62,256 nt of DNA from contig CAISWQ010000003.1 in NCBI GenBank assembly GCA_903889245.1, positions 1-62,256 of the forward strand. The letters are read 5' to 3'. The position numbers and the translations under genes were made by a program. Numbering within the stretch: position 1 is the stretch's first letter; each line of letters begins with the position of its first letter. Under the pieces are notes generated by a model that saw only the letters and a program-made list of their open reading frames with translations, searched no databases and had not been told where the DNA came from. The DNA comes from an uncultured Lentisphaerota bacterium. GTDB taxonomy: Bacteria > Verrucomicrobiota > Kiritimatiellia > CAIQIC01. Of the stretch, positions 1 through 8,282 are shown piece by piece.

Positions 1-141
1 CAGATCATCAGGAAACGCCGGCCCAGTCTTGACCCTGCCATCGCCGTGTGGCGGCCGCTTGACCTCAGCGCTCTCCAGCATCAATACTGCCCGCGCTACG
101 AACCCCGCCAGAGGGGTCACGATCTACCTGTCTCTCCCTAA
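1..141 (+). CDS. possible C-terminal fragment of an upstream gene
   Basis: Frame 1 is open from the first base of the window to a TAA at 139-141. It reads 46 codons, rich in Arg and Pro, ending in HDLPVSP. About 70% of third codon positions are G or C, which fits neighbouring genes. There is no start in the window and I recognise no family. It could equally be a chance open frame in GC-rich DNA; the upstream sequence would decide. Confidence 0.25.
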   Translation, partial: QIIRKRRPSLDPAIAVWRPLDLSALQHQYCPRYEPRQRGHDLPVSP

Positions 142-170
142 AGTTCAGGACCGCGGCAGGCTTGCGGAAT

Positions 171-314
171 GTTCCAAACCTTGGAACAATGCCGCCGCAA
201 CTTTTCCAAGGCTTGGAAAAAAGCGCGTAAACTTTTCCAAGCCCTGGAAAAGTGGCGGTTGTTTTTTTCCCAAGCCCTGGAAAAAACAGCCGGGTCACTT
301 TCCAAGGTCTGGAA
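171..314. repeat. palindrome array 1, five units
   Basis: There are five copies of the TTCCAAGSCTTGGAA palindrome, with cores centred at about 179, 211, 242, 275 and 307 (pitch 31-33 bp). Most copies carry T-runs on the left and A-runs on the right; spacers between them are not conserved. The last copy ends two bases before the pgsA ATG. The array is open in the pgsA frame, so a naive gene call adds 49 repeat-derived codons to pgsA. Confidence 0.95.
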
Positions 315-315
315 C

Positions 316-936
316 ATGGATGCGCAACTCCATCGGCCGAAGCTGACGCTGGCGACGAAAGTCACCATCGTCCGTATCATGGGCGTGCCGGTCTTCATCG
401 CGCTGCTGGTCTACTACCTGATCGGCCTGCAACGCGGCGAGGACATCTGGCTGGAACGCGTACTGGCGCTGGCGGTCTTCGCCGCCGTCGCGCTGACCGA
501 CGCGCTCGATGGCTACCTCGCGCGGTCGCGCAACGAGGTGACCGACCTGGGCAAGATGCTCGACCCGATCGCCGACAAGGCGCTGCTGCTCTCCGGGCTG
601 ATCCTGCTGACGCGGCCCGCGATCCCCGCGCTCGCGCCGCACATCCCGATCTGGTTCACCACGCTGGTCATCAGCCGCGACGTGGTGCTGATCCTCGGCG
701 CGGCGCTGGTCCACGCACTGGCGGGCAGCGTCACGGTCCAGCCGCGTGTCAGCGGTAAGCTGGCGACGTTTTTCCAGATGGCGACGATCATCTGGGTGCT
801 GATCGGCGGCGCGGAAAAACAGTTCAACTGGTTCGTCGGCACCGCCGCCGTGCTGACGGCGATCTCGTGGATCCAGTACGTCGTGGATGGCGCGCGCCAG
901 CTCGCCCACGTCCAGCACGGGCCGCAGCAGAAGTGA
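316..936 (+). CDS. pgsA: CDP-diacylglycerol-glycerol-3-phosphate 3-phosphatidyltransferase
   Basis: Integral membrane enzyme that transfers a phosphatidyl group from CDP-diacylglycerol to glycerol 3-phosphate, the committed step to phosphatidylglycerol. The CDP-alcohol phosphatidyltransferase signature is complete: D62, D65, G66, A69, R70, G79, D83 and D87. Several hydrophobic segments cover the remaining length. The 206-residue product is normal for the family. I chose the ATG at 316 because the in-frame stretch before it is only palindromic repeat. No clear Shine-Dalgarno is visible because the repeat fills that position. der follows after 12 bases on the same strand. Confidence 0.9.
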   Translation: MDAQLHRPKLTLATKVTIVRIMGVPVFIALLVYYLIGLQRGEDIWLERVLALAVFAAVALTDALDGYLARSRNEVTDLGKMLDPIADKALLLSGLILLTRPAIPALAPHIPIWFTTLVISRDVVLILGAALVHALAGSVTVQPRVSGKLATFFQMATIIWVLIGGAEKQFNWFVGTAAVLTAISWIQYVVDGARQLAHVQHGPQQK

Positions 937-948
937 CGAGGGACGAGT

Positions 949-2391
949 GTGAAGAACGAAATGAAGACTGACGAACATAGTACGGAAGCTGTGGGCGCTG
1001 ATCCCGCATCCCGTATCCTGCATCCTGCCTCTGCGTCCGGCCGCGTGCTTGCGATTGTCGGGCGGCCGAACGTCGGCAAGAGCGCGCTATTCAACCGGAT
1101 CGCCGGGCAGCGCATCGCGATTGTCCACGAGGAGAGCGGCGTCACGCGCGACCGGCTCGTCCACGAGGTGGTCCGCGACGGCGAGCGGTTCGAGCTGATT
1201 GATACCGGCGGGCTCGACACCTTCGACCGGCAGCAGCCCGACCACGAAATTCATCAGGGCACGCGGCAGCAGGTCGAGGTCGCGATCGAGGACGCCGCCG
1301 CGCTCATCTGGGTGGTGGACCTCACCGCCGGCTGCGTGCCGCTCGATGAGGAGGTGGGCTCCATGCTGCGCCGCAGCGGCAAGCCGGTGCTGCTCGCGGC
1401 CAACAAGGCCGACACCCCGCGGCTCGACCACCTGACGAACGAGTTCGAGAAATTCCATTACCCGATCTACCCGGTCTCCGCGCTGCACAACCGCGGCACG
1501 GGCGAACTGATCAGCGCGGCGCTCACGCACCTGCCGCCGGGCGCGCCGCCGGAGGCGGTGGATGCGCTCAAGGTCGTCATCGCCGGTCGGCCGAACGTCG
1601 GCAAGTCGTCGTTCGTCAACCGCCTGCTCGGTCACCAGCGCGTGATCGTCTCCAACGTGCCGGGCACCACGCGCGACAGCATCGAGGTCCCGTTCGTCAT
1701 CGGCAAAGGCCCGCAGGCGCGGCGCTACAAGCTGATTGATACCGCCGGCATCCGCAAGTCCGGCCGCCTGCACGAGGCCGTGGAAAAATTCAGCCTGATC
1801 CGCGCCGAGGAGAGCATCCGGCGCGCGGACGTCGTCGTGCTGATGCTCGATGCCGAGCAGGGACCGACCGCGCTCGATAAGAAGATCGCCGCGCTGATCC
1901 AGGCGGCGCAGAAGGGCTGCGTCGTCATCGTCAACAAGTGGGACCTCGCCGCCGGCCTCGTGAAAATGGAAGCGTATGAAAAGGCGCTGAAGAAGGTCTT
2001 CGCCTACCTCGCGGTGCCGGTCCTGTTCATCTCCGCGCACGATGGCACGAACATCCGCAAGAGCATCGAGGCGATTGACCGCGTCGCTGCCGCCGTGCAG
2101 CTCAAGCTGCCGACCGGCGTGATGAACCGCCTGCTGCGCGACGCCATGCAGAAGGTCCAGCCGCCGATGATCGAGGGCCGCCGCCTGAAGCTCTATTACG
2201 CCACGCAGGTCGGCACCAAGCCCGTCCGCCTCAAGCTCTTCGTCAACCAGACGCGCCGCCTGACGCCGGCTTACGAGACCTACCTCATCCGCGCGCTGCG
2301 CGCCGCGTTCGACCTCGATGGCGCGCCGGTGATCTTCCACCTCGCCTCCAGCCACACGCCGCTCACGCCGGGCGGCTCGGCCAGAACCTGA
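949..2391 (+). CDS. der: GTPase Der (EngA), ribosome assembly
   Basis: Double-GTPase required for 50S subunit maturation. Two G domains are visible, each with a GRPNVGKS P-loop (residues 38-45 and about 213-220), a DTGG or DTAG switch and an NKxD motif. A KH-like C-terminal domain follows. The start is uncertain. GTG 949 has GAGGGA upstream, and ATG 961 and GTG 1045 are alternatives. Residues 1-32 do not look like Der and are encoded by short intergenic-type microrepeats (CATCCCG-like), so the native protein may begin near GTG 1045. The function call is firm. Confidence 0.93.
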   Translation: MKNEMKTDEHSTEAVGADPASRILHPASASGRVLAIVGRPNVGKSALFNRIAGQRIAIVHEESGVTRDRLVHEVVRDGERFELIDTGGLDTFDRQQPDHEIHQGTRQQVEVAIEDAAALIWVVDLTAGCVPLDEEVGSMLRRSGKPVLLAANKADTPRLDHLTNEFEKFHYPIYPVSALHNRGTGELISAALTHLPPGAPPEAVDALKVVIAGRPNVGKSSFVNRLLGHQRVIVSNVPGTTRDSIEVPFVIGKGPQARRYKLIDTAGIRKSGRLHEAVEKFSLIRAEESIRRADVVVLMLDAEQGPTALDKKIAALIQAAQKGCVVIVNKWDLAAGLVKMEAYEKALKKVFAYLAVPVLFISAHDGTNIRKSIEAIDRVAAAVQLKLPTGVMNRLLRDAMQKVQPPMIEGRRLKLYYATQVGTKPVRLKLFVNQTRRLTPAYETYLIRALRAAFDLDGAPVIFHLASSHTPLTPGGSART

Positions 2392-2410
2392 TCGCAAAAA
2401 GGACATAGCT

Positions 2411-3619
2411 ATGAACCGCGTTTGCCAAAGCAGCCGTCGCACTGCCGGCCATGACGGAGCATGGCCCTCCCTGATCTGCAAAAGTGGCACAGGCCTCCGG
2501 CCTGTGTTCCGTTTGTCACAGGCGGGACGCCTGTGTCACGTTGCGGTTCTCCTGCTGTTGGCGCTCACCGCCCAAGCTGCCGATATGCTGGTCCGTCAGG
2601 ACATTCGCCTGCCCGACCTCGCCGGCTACCAGACGCTCAAGTGCGACTTCCACATGCACACCGTTTTTTCCGATGGCCAGGTCTGGCCCACGTGGCGCGT
2701 CGAGGAGGCCTGGCGCGATGGTCTCGACGCCATCGCCCTGACCGACCACATCGAGTACCAGCCGAAGAAAGCGGACCTCCCGACCAACCACCAGCGGCCG
2801 TTCGAGCTCGCCAAGGGCCTCGGCGCCGAGCGCGATCTCATCATCATCCGCGGCGCGGAGATCACGAAGGACGTTCCGCCCGGCCACTTCAACGCGCTCT
2901 TCCTTACCAACATCGTGCCGCTGGTCAGCAGTAACCTCGTCGAGCAGCTCGAGGAGGCGCGCAAACAGGACGCATTCGTCTTCTGGAACCACCCCGGCTG
3001 GCGCGTGAAGACCAACGAGGCCACCATCCTACCGCTCCATAACGAGCTTGCTGCGCAACAACTGATCCAAGGCGCCGAGCTTTATAACGGCGACGATGTC
3101 TACACCAACGTCTGGCCCTGGGTGATGCATCACAAGCTGACCTGGATTGCGAATTCCGACACGCATACGCCCATTGATCCGCCGCTGGCCAACCACGCCA
3201 AGCACCGCACCATGACGTTGGTCTTCGCCAAGGAACGCACGGCCAATGGCATCAAGGAAGCGCTGCGTGCCGGCCGCACCGCGGTCTGGGCGGGCGACAT
3301 CCTCGCCGGCTCCGCCGAGCTGCTCGCGCCGCTGTTCGCCGCCGCGGTGCAGATCGCGCCGCCGCATCTGCGCAACACCAAGAACGCGTTTGTGAAAATC
3401 ACCAACACCTCCGACGTGCCGTTCGTGCTGACGCGCAGCGGCAAGGCCGGACCGGAAAAACTGGAGCTACCCGCCGGCAAGACCGTGCTGCTGAAAATCG
3501 GCGTCGCCGCCAAACAACCGCTCCCGGCCCTCGACTACACCGTGGACAACCTCCTCACCGCCCTCAACTCCCCGCTGCCGGTGACGCTGACCGTGCCGGA
3601 CACCAAGCCCGGCAAATAA
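2411..3619 (+). CDS. secreted PHP-domain metal-dependent phosphoesterase
   Basis: A PHP domain begins near residue 77 with the metal-binding motif FHMHTVFSDG, then ALTDH and later histidines (NHPGW, NSDTHTP). This is the family of polymerase/histidinol-phosphatase-like phosphoesterases. A hydrophobic stretch (VAVLLLLALTAQA) looks like a Sec signal peptide but sits about 45 residues in. The preceding codons come from twin hairpins at 2488-2535. AAGGA lies eight bases before the ATG at 2411, so I keep that start. The C-terminal 80 residues look like a separate beta-rich domain. The substrate is unknown. Confidence 0.8.
   Translation: MNRVCQSSRRTAGHDGAWPSLICKSGTGLRPVFRLSQAGRLCHVAVLLLLALTAQAADMLVRQDIRLPDLAGYQTLKCDFHMHTVFSDGQVWPTWRVEEAWRDGLDAIALTDHIEYQPKKADLPTNHQRPFELAKGLGAERDLIIIRGAEITKDVPPGHFNALFLTNIVPLVSSNLVEQLEEARKQDAFVFWNHPGWRVKTNEATILPLHNELAAQQLIQGAELYNGDDVYTNVWPWVMHHKLTWIANSDTHTPIDPPLANHAKHRTMTLVFAKERTANGIKEALRAGRTAVWAGDILAGSAELLAPLFAAAVQIAPPHLRNTKNAFVKITNTSDVPFVLTRSGKAGPEKLELPAGKTVLLKIGVAAKQPLPALDYTVDNLLTALNSPLPVTLTVPDTKPGK
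2488..2535. repeat. twin hairpins inside a coding sequence
   Basis: Two adjacent hairpins: CACAGGCC-TCC-GGCCTGTG (2488-2506) and CACAGGCG-GGA-CGCCTGTG (2517-2535). They share outer arms related by inversion. They lie in frame in the N-terminal coding region of the PHP phosphoesterase, just before the signal-peptide core. The layout matches the intergenic twin-hairpin cassettes elsewhere in the window. Confidence 0.85.
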
Positions 3620-3626
3620 AGGATGA

Positions 3627-3705
3627 TTTTCCAAGGATTGGAAAGCGCACCGGCCGGTTTTCCAGGCATTGGAAAGTTTCGCGGGATTTTTTCCGGGGCT
3701 TGGAA
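3627..3705. repeat. palindrome array 2, three units
   Basis: Cores are centred at 3636, 3667 and 3698 (pitch 31 and 31). The array begins 10 bases after the PHP gene stop, between convergent genes. The second and third copies are degenerate in one arm. Confidence 0.92.
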
Positions 3706-3780
3706 CAGCCGCGCTCTGACGAGCGCAGCTACACGGAGGCGAGCTTGCTTCTGCCGGTCAGAAAAACCATCCCGAAAAAT

Positions 3781-4031
3781 GTGGGCGGGAGTTCCAACTC
3801 CCGCGAAATCCAAACGCACACACGCGGGAGCTGTAGCTCCCGCCCACAAGCGCCCACGCGCGCTCGGAGAACGCGCTCCTCCTGGCAGACGCCGGGTCGG
3901 AGACCCGGCCTACAGCGATGAGCCTGTAGCGGCGGCCTATGGCCGCCGACGGCGACCACAGGTCGCCGCTACAGTAACAACCACACTCTCACGAACCCAA
4001 GAGTGAAAAGACGCGGGGTTGGAAACCCCGC
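3781..4031. repeat. cluster of twinned GC-rich hairpins (REP/BIME-like)
   Basis: This fills most of the gene-free stretch 3706-4112. At 3781-3804, GCGGGAG arms enclose TTCCAA, and a mirrored partner at 3824-3847 has the loop CTGTAG; both carry a GTGGGC-type flank pointing outward. At 3924-3974 an outer inverted repeat CTGTAGCGGCG encloses two smaller hairpins (GGCGGCC-TAT-GGCCGCC and GGCGACC-ACA-GGTCGCC). A GCCGGGTC-GGA-GACCCGGC hairpin precedes it, and GCGGGGTT-GGA-AACCCCGC lies at 4013-4031. No gene is seen. Confidence 0.8.
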
Positions 4032-4112
4032 CCACAAAAGCAAAGGAAGCGCGCGGTTCCGGAGCCTTCCATCACTCCAATACTCCACTGCTCCATCACT
4101 CCATTTTCTTCT

Positions 4113-5456
4113 TCAGCCGTTGAGCGGCCAGCCGGCGCGATAGTTGCGGCCGAGGAGCGCGTTGGCGGCGGCGTGGTTGGTGACCTTGCCGGTGGTGCCG
4201 TCGTAGTTGAGTTTCTTGCCGACGCGGTAGGCGACGAGGCCGAGCAGCATCTGCTCGATCATCTCGCTGCTGTACTCGAAGTCGCACGCGGTCTTGAGGC
4301 TGGGGTTCTTACACGCGGCCAGCCATTGCTCCTGGAAGTGGCCGACCGGCGGCAGGAGCTTCTCCTTCGGCCGCGGCTTGTAATAGGTCAGGTCCGCTTC
4401 CTTACCGTAGGGCAGGACGAGGTGATTCTCGAAGCTGGCGATCAGAAAGCCCTGCGAGCCCTTGAACATCACGCCGTGGTCAATCTTCTCGAGGTCAATG
4501 AAGTTCCGCGGCGACTTCGGCAGCAGGCCGCCCTGATACCACGCGACGCTGATCGGTCCGCGCCAGGTGTTCGCGGGATGCTCGAAGTGCATCGCGCATT
4601 CCACCGGCGTGACGTCGGGGTTGAACTTCTCGCCCTTGGCCTCGGCGCTGGCCGGCAGCTTCGCATCCACGCCGTTCCAGAGCAGGTCCATCGTGTGGCT
4701 GCCCATGTCGCCGACCTGCCCGACGCCGAAGTCCCAGAACATGTTCCAGAGCGTGCAGTTTCCGCGGGGGGTCCCGGTGTAGGAGAAATATTCGGGACTG
4801 TAGGGATGATCGGGCGCGGGGCCGAGCCAGAGGTCCCAGTGGAAACCCTTCGGCGGCTCGCCCGCGGCGGGCCAGTAACCAGCGCGCGGCAGCTTGCGGT
4901 TGCCCCACGCGGAGGCGGACTTCAGCTCGCCGATCGCGCCATCGAGAATTTTCTCGCGGACGCGGTTGAAGTTGGCGAGGGCGTGGCGTTGCATGCCGAC
5001 CTGCGTCGCCAGCTTCGTCTTCTTCGCCAGCCAGTTCGCGCGGACGCTGCGCGCCTCCTCGACCGTGATCGCGAGCGGCTTCTCCATATAGCAGTGCAGG
5101 TCGCGGTTGATGCACCCGTTGGCGATCAGCGCGTGGTGGTGATCGGCGGTGCAGCAGACGACGGCGTCAAGACCGAGCTTCTTGTGGTCATCGAGCAGCT
5201 TGCGCCAGTCGAGATAGGTCCTGGCCTGCGGGAACCGCTGGGCGCCCTGCGCCAGGGCGCTCTCGCGGACATCGCAGAGCGCGGCGACGTTGTGGGCGCC
5301 GATGGAATCGAAGTGCGCCTTGCCGCGCCCGCCGACGCCGAGCAACGCGAGGTTCAACTTGTTGCTGGGCGCGTCCGCGCCGAAAATGCCCTGGGGCGCG
5401 ATGAGCAAACCCGCGCCCGCCACCGCCGCGTTCCTGATGAAGTCCCGTCGTTGCAT
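4113..5456 (-). CDS. Tat-exported Gfo/Idh/MocA family oxidoreductase
   Basis: NAD(P)-dependent sugar or polyol dehydrogenase family. The N-terminus, MQRRDFIRNAAVAGAG, is a Tat leader. The Rossmann motif follows (LGVGGRGKAH), then the family signature EKP (YMEKPLA, near residue 119) and a C-terminal alpha/beta domain. The 447-residue length is typical of the secreted branch abundant in Verrucomicrobiota and Planctomycetes. The start at 5456 has AGGAAAGG upstream; the frame stays open far beyond it but without family similarity. It stands alone on its strand. The substrate cannot be told from sequence. Confidence 0.88.
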   Translation of the reverse strand: MQRRDFIRNAAVAGAGLLIAPQGIFGADAPSNKLNLALLGVGGRGKAHFDSIGAHNVAALCDVRESALAQGAQRFPQARTYLDWRKLLDDHKKLGLDAVVCCTADHHHALIANGCINRDLHCYMEKPLAITVEEARSVRANWLAKKTKLATQVGMQRHALANFNRVREKILDGAIGELKSASAWGNRKLPRAGYWPAAGEPPKGFHWDLWLGPAPDHPYSPEYFSYTGTPRGNCTLWNMFWDFGVGQVGDMGSHTMDLLWNGVDAKLPASAEAKGEKFNPDVTPVECAMHFEHPANTWRGPISVAWYQGGLLPKSPRNFIDLEKIDHGVMFKGSQGFLIASFENHLVLPYGKEADLTYYKPRPKEKLLPPVGHFQEQWLAACKNPSLKTACDFEYSSEMIEQMLLGLVAYRVGKKLNYDGTTGKVTNHAAANALLGRNYRAGWPLNG

Positions 5457-5862
5457 AACGTACCTTTCCTGCGTTGAGAGTCGCTGATTTTCGCATACAG
5501 AACGCGTGAGGGGTTCGCGGAATTGCAACCGGCGAAGAAAAACCGGACTGTGGTTACACGACGGATGGCGGACACCTCGACACGGCCGCGGGTGGCGAGC
5601 AGAGCGCACTGGACTGGTATGCCACGGCGGCGGCCGCCATCCTCGAACCTGTTGGCCCCGGGCGGCTGTTGCCGGGTTTCTGTGCCATGCGCCCGGCCCA
5701 GCGTCGGCGCGGCTGATCTCTTGCGCGGGGCCTGCTCCGTTTCCAGATGTTGTGGGAACGCCGGCAGCAGTTTTTTCAGGGTCCTGAAAAGCGGGCTTGC
5801 GCACGGCGCGGCGCGGCGCGAATATCCGGCCGCTGTTGAATCCATAAGGGTGGAGGTGGAGC
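5457..5862. other. gene-free interval between divergent genes
   Basis: This 406-base gap separates the Gfo/Idh and MscS genes, which are transcribed outward from it, so both promoters should lie here. I see no convincing gene. The one clear element is an 18-bp palindrome, TTTTCAGG-GT-CCTGAAAA, at 5773-5790. It resembles the window's TTCCAA palindromes in its T-run/A-run flanks but has a different core. Confidence 0.5.
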
Positions 5863-7710
5863 ATGATGCAAAGACTGGGATGGCTTTGGAGTGGCGTGGC
5901 GTTGGTGCTGGCGGTGGCTGGTGCGCAGGAACTGGCGACCAACCGGCTGGCGCAACTGCAGGAGCAGATTACCCAGACACAGGCGCTGATTGCCGAGACC
6001 ACCAACACGCAGGAGAAAGCGCACTGGCAGGAACGTCTGAACCTGTTGGAGCAGGACCGGAAGAATCTCCAGCAGCGGCTGGCGCTCGAAGCCAAGGAGC
6101 GCACGCTGACGGAACGCCAGTCACATCAAGCTGACTACCGCCTGCGCGAGACCCTGCGCGCGATCAGCACGGATGTCAGCACGCCCTCCAATGAACTCTC
6201 GCGGATTGATTTCGCCATCCGCCTGCTCAAGGTGCAGCGCGGCGATCTGGAGCGCAGCCGGCAAATGGCGCTCACCTCCACCCAGACCAACGTGGAGCAG
6301 GTGGCCGAAATGGATCAGCAGTTACGGGTGAGCGATGAGGACATCACCGCGCGTCTGCTGGAACGCGAGGCTGCGGAGGCGCGGGTGCATCTGGTCAGCG
6401 AGGCGGGCCGGATTGACGAGGCCTTGCGCAACGCCGAGCTGAATCCCACGGTCACGCTGCGGCTGTTGCGCGAGAAGCAAACACGGCTGGCCCTGACCCA
6501 GAAGGCGCGGCAGGATACCGAGGACCTGATCGCGCTCAACCGCCAGCGGCGCGATGGACTCGTGGCGGCGCTGGCGCTGGCGCAGGAGAAAGCCACGCAT
6601 CTGGCGGCGGAGGAGGCCCTGGTTAACAAGAAGAGTACCGGGGTCAAGGGCTGGTTTCGGGCCCAATTCTTTTCCGGCAGCGCCGAGAAAAAACACCTGA
6701 CCAAGCGGTTGCAGCTTCAGCAGCAGCAATTGGCGGCCATGGACGAAATCATCACCCTGAACACCAAGCTGCGCGAACTGCTCGACTGCGAAGCCCAATG
6801 CCTGCAGAACGAACGGGCCACCCTGCTGGCGCGGTTCGAGCAACGCTTGTTGTGGCCGGCGGCGCTGCTGGTGACGCTGGTGGTGCTCTATGTGCTGATC
6901 GGGCGCGTGCTGATGGCGCGGCTGGTGTCCAAGGACCAACAGATCGTCGGCCGGCGGATCACCGGTTATCTCTGCAGTTTTGCGGGCCTGGTGGTGTTGG
7001 TGACCTTCTTCTTTGAGGACCTGCGTAGTGTGGCGACGATCCTCGGCATTGCCAGCGCGGCCGTGGTAATCGCACTTCAGGATATGTGTTCCGCCTTTGC
7101 CGGCTGGTTCGTGATCATGTCCGGGCGCAAGTTCGCCGTCGGCCACCGCGTGGACATTGATGGCCACTGTGGCGACGTGGTGGATATCCAACTTTTGAGA
7201 ACCACACTGGTCGAAATCAATAACTGGCTCGGGGTGGATGAACCGACAGGGCGTATCATCGTCGTGCCCAACAGCTTTGTATTCCGCAGTAAATTCTTCA
7301 ACTACTCCTACCTGCACCCCTTCATTTGGTCCAAGCTCGATATCACCGTGACCTTTGAGACGCCGGTGGCCGAGGCCGAGGCGACGCTACGGCGCGCGCT
7401 GGAGGAGGAAACGCGGGAGGAATTTGCCGCCGCGCGTGAGGCGGCCCGCTCGCACGAGCAGCGTTACGGTGTGGCGGACGCGGTCTATCAGCCCAAGTTC
7501 TATGTCTTCATCGCCGACAGCGGTGTCCAGTTCCGGCTGGTCTATTGCGCTCACTACCGGCGCGTGGGCGCGACGCGTAACCGGATCAACAACCGCATCC
7601 TGAAGGACTTTGCAGCCCAGCCCAGCTTGCAATTTGCGTATCCGACGGAACGCCACATCCCAACGCCCGAAAAGGGCGGACTCCACGTCGCGCTCGATCG
7701 CCCGGTTTGA
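5863..7710 (+). CDS. MscS-family mechanosensitive channel with long N-terminal coiled coil
   Basis: A 615-residue protein. A signal peptide (residues 1-22) is followed by about 280 residues of Gln/Glu/Leu-rich helix, probably a periplasmic coiled coil. Transmembrane helices lie around 320-400 and the MscS core around 385-590. The pore-helix and beta-domain hallmarks are visible: VATILGIASAAVVIALQD, GHRVDIDG, IIVVPNS and FFNYS. MscK/YbdG-like channels have comparable large N-termini. It probably releases solutes on hypo-osmotic shock. Two ATGs are in tandem (5863 and 5866) after GGAGGTGGAGC. No operon partner is seen. Confidence 0.88.
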   Translation: MMQRLGWLWSGVALVLAVAGAQELATNRLAQLQEQITQTQALIAETTNTQEKAHWQERLNLLEQDRKNLQQRLALEAKERTLTERQSHQADYRLRETLRAISTDVSTPSNELSRIDFAIRLLKVQRGDLERSRQMALTSTQTNVEQVAEMDQQLRVSDEDITARLLEREAAEARVHLVSEAGRIDEALRNAELNPTVTLRLLREKQTRLALTQKARQDTEDLIALNRQRRDGLVAALALAQEKATHLAAEEALVNKKSTGVKGWFRAQFFSGSAEKKHLTKRLQLQQQQLAAMDEIITLNTKLRELLDCEAQCLQNERATLLARFEQRLLWPAALLVTLVVLYVLIGRVLMARLVSKDQQIVGRRITGYLCSFAGLVVLVTFFFEDLRSVATILGIASAAVVIALQDMCSAFAGWFVIMSGRKFAVGHRVDIDGHCGDVVDIQLLRTTLVEINNWLGVDEPTGRIIVVPNSFVFRSKFFNYSYLHPFIWSKLDITVTFETPVAEAEATLRRALEEETREEFAAAREAARSHEQRYGVADAVYQPKFYVFIADSGVQFRLVYCAHYRRVGATRNRINNRILKDFAAQPSLQFAYPTERHIPTPEKGGLHVALDRPV

Positions 7711-7751
7711 GCACACACCCGGACGCGTTCGTGGAGTTGCCGCCAGGGGCT

Positions 7752-8087
7752 TTACAATGTGCCGTGGCTGGAACAGGAAGTTTTACCACCCAGACTGCTG
7801 GGCAGGGTGTAAGAACCACCGCCCTTGCACACCGGCGTGTCCTTGATATAGGCGTTCGTGCCAACCAGCACATCCATCGAGGCCGCCAGCGCGTTGGAGT
7901 TGTCCAGCGCATACTGCTGTACAGCGCCATCCACCAGGCGCAAGTTGTTCTGGCAGGAGCTCAACATGGACTTGGTGCGCGCGTTCATGAACGACGGCAC
8001 TGCAATCGCCGCAAGTAACGCGATGATGGCCACCACGATCATGATTTCCACCAGCGTAAAACCCTGCTTCTGCTTTTCTATTTTCAT
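7752..8087 (-). CDS. type II secretion/type IV pilus-like pseudopilin
   Basis: A 111-residue protein with a class III prepilin leader: KQKQG/FTLVEIMIVVAIIALLAAIAV, with cleavage after Gly9, Phe at +1 and Glu at +5. A hydrophobic helix follows, then a short globular domain (CQNNLRLVDGAVQQYALDN) and a Cys-containing C-terminal loop. The hallmarks match GspG/PulG-like pseudopilins common as orphans in Verrucomicrobiota. The ATG at 8087 has GAGG upstream. No prepilin peptidase, ATPase or secretin gene is nearby, so it must use a system encoded elsewhere. Confidence 0.9.
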   Translation of the reverse strand: MKIEKQKQGFTLVEIMIVVAIIALLAAIAVPSFMNARTKSMLSSCQNNLRLVDGAVQQYALDNSNALAASMDVLVGTNAYIKDTPVCKGGGSYTLPSSLGGKTSCSSHGTL

Positions 8088-8282
8088 ATTTCTTGCCTCA
8101 TAAACCGCTGCTGGAACCGGCGGGCCGCTCACTCGCTTTACCCCTAAGCTCGAACAGCGTGCCCGTCCTTTTAGCAGAGCGCATGCCAAGGCGCGCCGTG
8201 CGCCCGCACTCCACATGAGCGAGGGCGTGGTTTAAGTCGCAGGGTTTGCGCCGCCGCGTTGTGCGCGGTATCCTCCGCGCGC

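Noticed and set aside
171-314. CRISPR array
   Set aside because: Units are 15-19 bp palindromes with 12-17 bp spacers, too short for CRISPR, and no cas genes occur in the window.
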